Part shown: positions 51,839 to 59,261 of the stretch, in pieces
How positions within the stretch are numbered: position 1 is the stretch's first letter
How the letters are laid out: each line of letters begins with the position of its first letter
Assembly: GCA_000955875.1 (NCBI GenBank)
Contig: JYOE01000011.1
Span: forward strand, 62,001 to 126,000
From: Terrabacter sp. 28
GTDB taxonomy: Bacteria > Actinomycetota > Actinomycetes > Actinomycetales > Dermatophilaceae
DNA: 64,000 bases
Direction of reading: 5' to 3'
The notes under the pieces: model-generated
The model's database searches: none
What the model was told of the DNA's origin: nothing
The model's input: the letters and a program-made list of their open reading frames with translations, nothing else
Position numbers and translations under genes: made by a program

Positions 51839-52108
51839 TCACTCAGCAGCGGCGGTCTCGACCTGCTCGATGTTGACCGTCTTGCGGCCGCGCTTGGTGC
51901 CGAACTTGACGGCGCCGGCGACGAGGGCGAAGAGCGTGTCGTCGCCACCGCGACCGACACCCTCACCCGGGTGGAAGTGCGTGCCGCGCTGACGGACGAG
52001 GATCTCGCCCGCGTTGACCTTCTGGCCACCGAAACGCTTGACGCCGAGGAACTGTGCGTTCGAGTCGCGACCGTTGCGGGTCGAGGACGCACCCTTCTTG
52101 TGTGCCAT
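51839..52108 (-). CDS. rpmA: Ribosomal protein bL27
   Basis: An 89-residue protein starting [16 protein letters not shown], the full conserved N-terminus that reaches the peptidyl-transferase centre. There is no N-terminal extension, unlike bacilli. [10 protein letters not shown] and [22 protein letters not shown] are standard. ATG preceded by AAGGAGT. Confidence 0.98.
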   Translation of the reverse strand: MAHKKGASSTRNGRDSNAQFLGVKRFGGQKVNAGEILVRQRGTHFHPGEGVGRGGDDTLFALVAGAVKFGTKRGRKTVNIEQVETAAAE

Positions 52109-52155
52109 GTCAGTTACTCCTTGAGAGGTTCTGTGCCGAGCCGGTCAGGCGTCGA

Positions 52156-52476
52156 TCACGCGGTGATGTCAGTGATCTTGACCTGGGTCAGCGGCTGACG
52201 GTGGCCCTGACGCTTGCGGTAGCCGGTCTTGTTCTTGTACTTCATGATGACGATCTTGGGGCCCTTGGCGGCCTTGACGACCTCGGCCTTGACCGACACC
52301 TTCGACAGCTTGTCGGCGTCGGACGTGACGGTCGTGCCGTCAACGAGGAGCAGCGGCGTGAGCTCGATGGCATCGCCGGGCTGACCCGTCACCTTGTCGA
52401 CGAGCAGGACATCGCCCACCGACACCTTCTCCTGGCGACCGCCAGCGCGAACAATCGCGTACACAGTGAAACTCAC
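52156..52476 (-). CDS. rplU: Ribosomal protein bL21
   Basis: A 106-residue protein of normal length. [18 protein letters not shown] begins it, and the basic end [24 protein letters not shown] is the rRNA-binding loop. GTG or ATG start at 52476; the first residues MSFTVYAIV read as ATG on the minus strand. It is first in the rplU-rpmA pair. A promoter and hairpin leader lie in the 112-bp gap behind rne. Confidence 0.97.
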   Translation of the reverse strand: MSFTVYAIVRAGGRQEKVSVGDVLLVDKVTGQPGDAIELTPLLLVDGTTVTSDADKLSKVSVKAEVVKAAKGPKIVIMKYKNKTGYRKRQGHRQPLTQVKITDITA

Positions 52477-52513
52477 TCTCTCATCAGGGTTCGGAACGCC
52501 GCTTTCGGCACCG

Positions 52514-52581
52514 GCCCGTCAACACGGGCCCGGTGGGCGCACCAAGGAACAAGATTACCGGCTGGGACGGCCCAGCTCCAA
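52514..52581 (-). promoter_or_regulatory. rplU promoter and leader hairpin
   Basis: On the minus strand TTGGAG (complement of 52576-52581) and TAATCT (complement of 52552-52557) are 18 bp apart, a good housekeeping promoter just after the rne stop. The 5' leader then contains a G/C hairpin (about 52514-52541, 11-12 bp with one bulge). A hairpin before rplU fits the L21 leader idea, in which L21 controls its own operon, but I cannot prove it. Confidence 0.55.
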
Positions 52582-52588
52582 ACCGAGG

Positions 52589-55500
52589 TCAGGCCTCGCT
52601 CGACGGGCCTGACCCACCGGTCGCACGCGGCGGCCCGGCAGGGGCCACCACCCGGCCGCGACGACGTCGGCCACGCGCTGCCGGCTGCACGTCCACGACG
52701 GCCTCGACCCGGGTCGGGCCCTCAGACTCGACCGACGCGGCGACGGGCACCTCGGCCGGCTCCTCGGTGGGCGTCTCGGTGGAGGTGTCGGTGGAGGTCT
52801 CGGTGGGCGTCTCGTCGGTGACGTCGGACTCGAGCTCGACGTGCGAGCCACCCTGAGTGCCCTGGTCGTCGGACGCACCCTCGTGGGCGTCGTCACCGGA
52901 CCAGGGCCCGGAGTCCTCGGGGAACGCGTGCGGGTGCCCGTCGGCCTTCGCCCCGGCTGCGACCTCGGCTGCCTCCTGCGCCTTGACCTCGGCGATGGCC
53001 TCCTCGGCCGCCTCACCGGCGGGCTGGCCCGAGGCACTCTTGAGCGCCGCCGCGTGGGCAGCCGCGGCGATCTGCGCCGCCGTGGGCCCGCTCGGCTTGA
53101 TCTCGGCGTGGCCGGGGGCCTGCTGGCCGTTGCCCTGCGAGCCGCCCTGACCGGAGCCCTGGTTGCCGCCGGACGAGCTGCCGCCCTGGCCGCCCTGGCC
53201 ACCGCCCTGACCGCCCTGACCGCGCCCACGCCGGCGGCTGCTGCTGCCGCCCCCGTCGCCCTGGCCGGACTCGTGCTGGTGCGCCCCGCGGTCGACCGGG
53301 TCGGCGTGGATGATGAAGCCGCGCCCGTTGCAGTGCTCGCACGTCTCGGAGAAGACCTCGATGAGGCCCGAGCCCACCCGCTTGCGCGTCATCTGGACGA
53401 GGCCGAGCGAGGTGACCTCGGCGACCTGGTGCTTGGTGCGGTCACGGCCGAGGCACTCGAGCAGGCGCCGGACGACGAGCTCGCGGTTGCTCTCGAGCAC
53501 CATGTCGATGAAGTCGATGACGATGATGCCGCCGATGTCGCGCAGCCGGAGCTGGCGCACGATCTCCTCGGCCGCCTCGATGTTGTTCTTGGTGACGGTC
53601 TCCTCGAGGTTGCCACCCGAGCCGACGAACTTGCCGGTGTTGACGTCGACGACCGTCATCGCCTCGGTGCGGTCGATGACGAGCGAGCCACCGCTGGGCA
53701 GCCAGACCTTGCGGTCCATCGCCTTGGAGAGCTGCTCGTCGACGCGGTGGTGCGTGAAGAGGTCCTCCTCCGCCGTCCACTTCGTGACGCGGTCGGCGAG
53801 GTCGGGAGCGACCGCGCTGATGTAGGGGTGGATCTCGTTCCACGCCTGGTCGCCGGCGACGACGAGCTGCTTGAAGTCCTCGTTGAAGACGTCACGGATG
53901 ACGCGCACCGTGAGGTCGGGCTCGCCGTGGAGGAGCATCGGGGCCTGGCCGCCGCCGGTCGCGGAGCCCGAGCCGCCGTTCTTCTTCTTGCCCTTGCTCT
54001 TGCCGGCACGAGGGGTCGACGAGGCCTCGGCCTTGGCCTGGATGTCCTCCCACGTACGCGTGAGGCGCTCGACGTCGGCGCGCAGCTCCTCCTCGCTCGC
54101 CCCCTCGGCCGCGGTGCGCACGATGACGCCCGCCGAGTCCGGGACGACCTCGCGGAGGATCTTCTTCAGGCGCGCCCGCTCGGTGTCGGGCAGCTTGCGG
54201 CTGATGCCGGTCATCGAGCTGTTGGGCACGTAGACGAGGTAGCGGCCGGGCAGTGAGATCTGCGAGGTCAGACGCGCGCCCTTGTGGCCGATCGGGTCCT
54301 TCGTCACCTGGACGAGCACCGTCTGGCCGGAGCTCAGGGCGTTCTCGATGCGCTTGGGCTGGTTGGCCTCGAGACCGGCGGCATCCCAGTTGACCTCACC
54401 GGCGTAGAGCACGGCGTTGCGACCCTTGCCGATGTCGACGAAGGCGGCCTCCATCGAGGGCAGCACGTTCTGGACGCGGCCGAGGTAGATGTTGCCGGCC
54501 ATCGACACGTTCGTGGCCTGGTCGATGTAGTGCTCGACGAGGACGCCGTCCTCGAGCACACCCATCTGGGTGCGACCGTCCTTGTTGCGCACGACCATGA
54601 CACGGTCGACGGCCTCGCGGCGGGCGAGGAACTCGGCCTCGGTGATGATCGTGCGGCGACGCCCGGCCTCGCGGCCCTCGCGGCGGCGCTGCTTCTTGGC
54701 CTCGAGGCGGGTCGAGCCCTTGACCGCCACCGGCTCGTCGCTCTGGGCCCGCGGCTGGCGCACGCGGGTGGACACGTTGGGGCTGTCGTCACCCGCGTCG
54801 GAGGAGGAGCCCGCACGGCGACGACGCCGGCGACGGCGGCTGGAGCCACCCTCGTCGTCGCCCTCGCCCTCGCCATCGGCCGAGTCGCCGGCCGACTCCA
54901 CGTCGGACTCGTCGCGGTCTCCCGCATCGGCGGAGGAGCGGCGCGAACCGCCCTCGTCGTCGGCCTCGTCAGCTGTCTGGTCCTGCGACTCGTCCTCGTC
55001 GGAGGCGCGACCCCGGCGGCCCTTGCCACCACGACGGCGGCGCGAGCGTCGAGGGGCGTCGTCGTCGGTCTGCTCGTCGGCTGGGCCCCGCTCGTCGGCG
55101 GCCTGCGGCTCCTGGACCTCCTCGACGTCCTCGGCGTCCTCGGCGTCCTCGGCGGCCGCGGCAGGCTGGGGAGCCTGCTCGGGCGCGGAGGCCGCGCGGC
55201 GGCGTCGGGTCGGCGCCGCCTTGGACGCGTCGGGAGCCTGGAAGAGGACGCTGAAGCTGGGGACCACCGCCGCGGGGCGGTCGTCGTCGCCCGAGTCGTC
55301 GCTGCCCTTCGCGCCGAAGATCGCCTCGGGCTCCTCCGTCTCGTCGAGCGCCTCGACGTCGACGAGCGACGCGGGGTCGAGCGGTGCGTCCGTGGGCGCC
55401 TCGGTCTGTGTCTCGGTCAGGCCCTCGGTCAGGCGCTCGGCCACGGCGTCGGTCGGCGCCTCGGCGGGGTCGGAGGACCCCACCTCTGCCATGAGCTCCT

Positions 55501-55960
55501 CGAGGGCCGCGGCGGCACGGTCTGCCTTGGTGGTGCGGGATCCGCGCCTCGAGGTCGCCTTCGCGGCCGGTGCCACCTCACCGGCGTCGGCGGCCTTCTT
55601 GCGAGTGGCGCGCTTGCGGGCCGGACGCTTGGTGTCGGTGGTGTCGGTGGTGTCGGTGGTGTCGGTGGTGTCGGTGGTGTCGGTGGTGTCGGTGGTGTCG
55701 GTGATGTCGGCGGCCTCCGCAGGCGCCGCTCCGGTGTCACCGACCTGACCACCGGCCTCGGCAGCGGCCTCCGCCTCCTGCACGGGTGCCGGCTCGAGGG
55801 CCGGCTCGGCGGCGGCTGCCTTCTTCGTCGTGCGGCGCGTGGCTCGACGACGGGGGGCCTTCTCGGCCGGGAACAGCGTGTCGTCGCCCGCGCTGTCGCG
55901 GACGCTCTCGCCGAAGCCCTCGCCGGAGTTCTCGCCGTTGGTGTTGTCGTTGGGTGCCAT
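52589..55960 (-). CDS. rne: Ribonuclease E/G
   Basis: A 1123-residue protein of the long actinobacterial type. The catalytic core (about 480-870) has an S1 domain, the 5'-sensor region, the metal site around AMTVVDVNTGKF and GIIVIDFIDM, and the zinc-link CEHC. It is flanked by long disordered, charged arms: the N-terminal arm (about 1-470) is Ala/Glu/Arg-rich with a TDT tandem repeat and RRRRRRRR patches; the C-terminal arm is Gly/Ser-rich. It makes internal cuts in mRNA and rRNA precursors. ATG at 55960 follows GGGAG; the 19 codons upstream are not used. Confidence 0.95.
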   Translation of the reverse strand: MAPNDNTNGENSGEGFGESVRDSAGDDTLFPAEKAPRRRATRRTTKKAAAAEPALEPAPVQEAEAAAEAGGQVGDTGAAPAEAADITDTTDTTDTTDTTDTTDTTDTTDTKRPARKRATRKKAADAGEVAPAAKATSRRGSRTTKADRAAAALEELMAEVGSSDPAEAPTDAVAERLTEGLTETQTEAPTDAPLDPASLVDVEALDETEEPEAIFGAKGSDDSGDDDRPAAVVPSFSVLFQAPDASKAAPTRRRRAASAPEQAPQPAAAAEDAEDAEDVEEVQEPQAADERGPADEQTDDDAPRRSRRRRGGKGRRGRASDEDESQDQTADEADDEGGSRRSSADAGDRDESDVESAGDSADGEGEGDDEGGSSRRRRRRRRAGSSSDAGDDSPNVSTRVRQPRAQSDEPVAVKGSTRLEAKKQRRREGREAGRRRTIITEAEFLARREAVDRVMVVRNKDGRTQMGVLEDGVLVEHYIDQATNVSMAGNIYLGRVQNVLPSMEAAFVDIGKGRNAVLYAGEVNWDAAGLEANQPKRIENALSSGQTVLVQVTKDPIGHKGARLTSQISLPGRYLVYVPNSSMTGISRKLPDTERARLKKILREVVPDSAGVIVRTAAEGASEEELRADVERLTRTWEDIQAKAEASSTPRAGKSKGKKKNGGSGSATGGGQAPMLLHGEPDLTVRVIRDVFNEDFKQLVVAGDQAWNEIHPYISAVAPDLADRVTKWTAEEDLFTHHRVDEQLSKAMDRKVWLPSGGSLVIDRTEAMTVVDVNTGKFVGSGGNLEETVTKNNIEAAEEIVRQLRLRDIGGIIVIDFIDMVLESNRELVVRRLLECLGRDRTKHQVAEVTSLGLVQMTRKRVGSGLIEVFSETCEHCNGRGFIIHADPVDRGAHQHESGQGDGGGSSSRRRGRGQGGQGGGQGGQGGSSSGGNQGSGQGGSQGNGQQAPGHAEIKPSGPTAAQIAAAAHAAALKSASGQPAGEAAEEAIAEVKAQEAAEVAAGAKADGHPHAFPEDSGPWSGDDAHEGASDDQGTQGGSHVELESDVTDETPTETSTDTSTETPTEEPAEVPVAASVESEGPTRVEAVVDVQPAARGRRRRGRVVAPAGPPRATGGSGPSSEA
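55631..55702. repeat. Nonanucleotide GGTGTCGGT tandem repeat in rne
   Basis: Eight exact 9-bp units, each encoding Thr-Asp-Thr on the minus strand, lie in the disordered N-terminal arm. A ninth, altered copy (gatgtcggc) follows. Zero base variation among units suggests recent slippage; copy changes keep the frame. Confidence 0.92.
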
Positions 55961-56170
55961 CAGGCAGTCTCCCGTCAGGTGCGGTGTGACCCACACGCCG
56001 GCCGGGGCCGTCAACACCGCACGAGTGCGGTTGCAGTCGTCGCGCCGCGAGTGCGGCGGGACGGAAGTCGTCTCGCTACACCCGAAAACGGTTCGCGCTG
56101 GGCGCGGCCCCGTGATCGAATGCCGTCGGCGTTCTCGTCGGCAACCGCTTCGCCGTCATGACCTGGTGGG

Positions 56171-56944
56171 TCATTCCAACGGGTCGGTCACCCTCGCGGT
56201 TGCGGTGTCGAGCGGTCCCTGCGCCAGACGCGTCACCAGTGGCGGACGCGGAGGCTGCAGGTCGGCGATCTCACGCAGCGCGGTCAGAATGTCGTCGGGG
56301 CGTACAGCAGGTGTGGTGTGCCGTACGACCATGCGCAGTATCGCACAGTCGTCGCCGACAACGTGAGTCGCCACGACGTCCGTGAGCGCGTCAGCAGAGG
56401 TGGTCACGCGTGCCGACACGATGGATCCACGCACGTCGAAGGTGCGCGGACCCGACTTCGTCATGCGTGTCACCTCGGCCGTGTCGCGGGCCAGCAGCGC
56501 CTGGACGGCGGTCTCGAGGACCTCGACGGGGAGCCCCGCGAACTCGAGCACCCAGTCGCTCGCCTCGAGGCGGTCGGCGAGCGCGCCGGGCGCCGCCTCG
56601 ACGACCTGGAGGATGTCGATGCCGTCGGGCAGGGCCTCGTCCAGCGCCTCCCGCACCGACTCGACGTCGACGCGCTGCGTCACCGAGATCTCGAAGTACT
56701 CCGCCTCGCTCGCCGTGCCCGTGGCCGCGGCGTTCGCGTAGCTGATCTTCGGGTGCGGGTGGAAGCCCGCGGAGAACGCCATCGGCACGTCCGCGCGGCG
56801 CAGGGCGCGCTCGAGCGCACGCTGGAAGTCGCGGCTCGAGGTGAACCGCAGGCGCCCCCGCTTCGTGTAGCGGATCCGGAGCTTCTGGACCGCGGGGTCC
56901 GGGGCCGGACCCTCGGGGACGCGCTGACGTGCCTGACGAGCCAT
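56171..56944 (-). CDS. DUF2344 / TIGR03936-family protein
   Basis: A 257-residue protein. IRYTKRGRLRFTSSRDFQRALERALRRADVPMAFSAGFHPHPKISYA is the highly conserved N-terminal core of this family. It is commonly fused to or encoded beside a radical-SAM protein in bacteria; here the neighbour upstream is an acyltransferase, and no radical-SAM gene lies within the window. A role in tRNA or rRNA modification is often proposed but not proved. The 210-bp gap to rne holds no gene I can see. Confidence 0.85.
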   Translation of the reverse strand: MARQARQRVPEGPAPDPAVQKLRIRYTKRGRLRFTSSRDFQRALERALRRADVPMAFSAGFHPHPKISYANAAATGTASEAEYFEISVTQRVDVESVREALDEALPDGIDILQVVEAAPGALADRLEASDWVLEFAGLPVEVLETAVQALLARDTAEVTRMTKSGPRTFDVRGSIVSARVTTSADALTDVVATHVVGDDCAILRMVVRHTTPAVRPDDILTALREIADLQPPRPPLVTRLAQGPLDTATARVTDPLE

Positions 56945-56980
56945 GCCCGGAAGGCTACCGGCGCGGCGGGGGTGCCCCTG

Positions 56981-57757
56981 TCACGCGTCGGACGAGAAGC
57001 CGCGCCGCTCGTCGGCGCGACGCTGCCGCTCGGCCGACTCGGCCTCGTCGAGCCGGGTCGCCTCGGCGAGCGTCGGGGCGGTGCCGCCCATGCTCGCCGG
57101 GAGGTACTTGAGGTCGGGACCGGTGAGCGGCTCGTAGGCGGCCCGGGCGACGTCGAGCATGTGCGCCATGACCGCCTTGTAGCGGGCGGTCACCTCCTCG
57201 GGGTCGGCGTCGGCGGCGACCGGGATGGGCTCGCCGACCGACATGATGATCGGCACGTTGGTGCGCCCGAGGCGCTTCGGGTGCCCCTTGGTCCAGACCC
57301 GCTGCGAGCCCCAGATGACCACGGGGAGTATCGGCACCCCGGCCTCGGCGGCCATCCGGGCAGCGCCTGTCTTGAAGTCCTTGAGCTCGAACGAGCGCGA
57401 GATCGTGGCCTCCGGGAAGACCCCGACGATCTCCCCCGCCTTGAGGGCGTCGACGGCGGCGGCATACGACGCCGCCCCCGCGGTGCGGTCGACGGGAATG
57501 TGCTTCATGCCGCGCATGAGGGGGCCGCTGACGGGGTGCGAGAACACGCCGTCCTTGGCCATGAACCGCACGAGCCGGCCCGACTTCTGCGCCGCGAGGC
57601 CCGCGTAGGCGAAGTCCATGTAGCCCGTGTGGTTGACGACCATGACGGCGCCGCCGGTGCGCGGCACGTTGTCGTCGCCGAGGATGGTGAACTTGAGTCC
57701 CTGCATGGCGAACACCCCGCGGGCGAAGCCGATGACGGACGAGTAGACGGGCTCCAT
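56981..57757 (-). CDS. 1-acyl-glycerol-3-phosphate acyltransferase-like protein (PlsC family)
   Basis: A 258-residue acyltransferase. The catalytic HX4D is in VVNHTGYMDFAY, and the glycerol-phosphate side is GVFPEATISRSFEL. Motif III is PVVIWGSQRVW. It transfers an acyl group to a lysophospholipid, possibly lysophosphatidate. ATG at 57757 is chosen over a 12-codon longer frame. A Lys/Arg-rich C-terminus (AERQRRADERRGF) may bind the membrane. Confidence 0.88.
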   Translation of the reverse strand: MEPVYSSVIGFARGVFAMQGLKFTILGDDNVPRTGGAVMVVNHTGYMDFAYAGLAAQKSGRLVRFMAKDGVFSHPVSGPLMRGMKHIPVDRTAGAASYAAAVDALKAGEIVGVFPEATISRSFELKDFKTGAARMAAEAGVPILPVVIWGSQRVWTKGHPKRLGRTNVPIIMSVGEPIPVAADADPEEVTARYKAVMAHMLDVARAAYEPLTGPDLKYLPASMGGTAPTLAEATRLDEAESAERQRRADERRGFSSDA

Positions 57758-57846
57758 GGGGACACTCTGCCCTGCGCGGCTACGCTTCGGCACGCCGGTG
57801 GCCCCGCGCGCCTCGCGGGCCCCGGCTGACGACAGGGGACGACGTG

Positions 57847-59154
57847 ATGAGCATCACCTGGCCGGGGGTCGGGCCGATGGTCGGGCAGGCCGGCGCGTAC
57901 GCCGCCGCGCCGGCCCTCGTGGACCGCCAGACCTTCGTGGGTGCCACGGCCCTCGGGCTCGTGCCGCTCGCGCTCGCTGGTCTCGTCGTCCTCGTCAAGT
58001 GGTGGCGCGGCCGCGACGAGGTGTTCGACGCCGTCACCCCCGGGCTGGTGCCCGACGACCCGGCCCACGCCCCTCGCCACCGGGTGCGAGGCGGGGAGTG
58101 GTCGGGCGTGGTCGCCCCCGCTTTCGCTCCCCCACGCGACGTGCGGCCCGGCGTCGTCGGCACGGTCGTGGACGGCGTCGCGCACGCCCACGACGTGAGC
58201 GCGACGGTGGTCGACCTCGCGGTGCGCGGCTGGTTCCGGATCGTCGAGGTCGGCGCCGACGCCAGCCGCGAGCGCGACCCCGAGCACGGCTCGGCCGACC
58301 GGGCCACGGACACGGGTCGGGGCCGGCCCCGGGACTGGGAGCTGCGTCGAGCCGCCAGTCCGCCCGCCGAGTCACCCACGGCCTTCGAGCAGCTGCTCCT
58401 GGACCGGCTCTTCGAGGGGCGCGACACCGTGCGGCTCTCGAGCCTCGAGGGCTCGTTCGCGATGACGATGCGCGAGGCCCAGGTCGGCCTCTACCGCGAG
58501 GTCGTCGACCGCGGCTGGTACGCCCGGCACCCGCGGGCCCGCAACGGACGCACCCGAGCGGTCGGCCTCGTCGTGCTCGTCCCCCTCACCCTCGTCGCGG
58601 CGGTCGTCCTCGCCACCGACCTCGCCGACGCGCACGACTGGTCCCTCACGCCGCTGCTCGTGGGACTCGTCCTCGCCCTCGTCACCCTCGCCCGCTGGGG
58701 CGGGGCGCGCACGCCGCGCACCGCGGAGGGCAGCGCGCTGCGCATCCAGGCGCTCGGCTTTCGCGAGTACCTCGCGACCGCCGAGGCCGACCGCCTCCGC
58801 TTCGAGGAGAAGCGCGCCCTGCTCAGCAGCTACCTGCCGTATGCCGTCGCGTTCGGCCTGACCGGCCACTTCGCAGGGCTGCTGCGCGAGCTGGCGAAGG
58901 ACAGCCACTGGACCGACTACGTCGACGGGCTCGACTGGTACGACTTCGGCGGCGACGACGACGACGTCTCCCTCGGCGACGCCCTGACGGACTTCGGCGA
59001 CGCCGCGGGCGACCTGGGCGATCTCGACGTCGGCGACGTCTTCGACGGCGTCGACGGCTTCACCGACGCCACCGACTCGCTCTTCTCGTTCGAGGGTCTG
59101 TCCGGGTGCGGCGATGGGCTCGACGGCTGCGACCTGCCGGGCTGCGACTTCTGA
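57847..59154 (+). CDS. DUF2207-like membrane protein, short form with Asp-rich tail
   Basis: A 435-residue protein. One helix (about 30-50) is followed by the long cytosolic part of DUF2207 proteins (VSATVVDLAVRGWFRI is a winged-helix-like segment), then two helices (about 240-290) and a soluble region. The usual large extracellular N-terminal domain with its signal peptide is missing, and only 89 bp separate the start from the divergent acyltransferase gene, so it is not simply a wrong start. The last 60 residues are very rich in Asp and Gly (DVGDVFDGVDG; SGCGDGLDGCDLPGCDF). ATG at 57847 sits 7 nt after AGGGGA. Confidence 0.7.
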   Translation: MSITWPGVGPMVGQAGAYAAAPALVDRQTFVGATALGLVPLALAGLVVLVKWWRGRDEVFDAVTPGLVPDDPAHAPRHRVRGGEWSGVVAPAFAPPRDVRPGVVGTVVDGVAHAHDVSATVVDLAVRGWFRIVEVGADASRERDPEHGSADRATDTGRGRPRDWELRRAASPPAESPTAFEQLLLDRLFEGRDTVRLSSLEGSFAMTMREAQVGLYREVVDRGWYARHPRARNGRTRAVGLVVLVPLTLVAAVVLATDLADAHDWSLTPLLVGLVLALVTLARWGGARTPRTAEGSALRIQALGFREYLATAEADRLRFEEKRALLSSYLPYAVAFGLTGHFAGLLRELAKDSHWTDYVDGLDWYDFGGDDDDVSLGDALTDFGDAAGDLGDLDVGDVFDGVDGFTDATDSLFSFEGLSGCGDGLDGCDLPGCDF

Positions 59155-59261
59155 CGGGACGGGCGACGGCGCACACGGAACGCAGCCGCTCACCCGGCGC
59201 GACGGCATACGCCCTGAAAGCCGGTCGAGGGCACCCTCTCGCCCATGGAAGGATTGGGCGC

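Noticed and set aside
55631..55702. CRISPR array
   Set aside because: Units are 9 bp, contiguous and coding, with no spacers.
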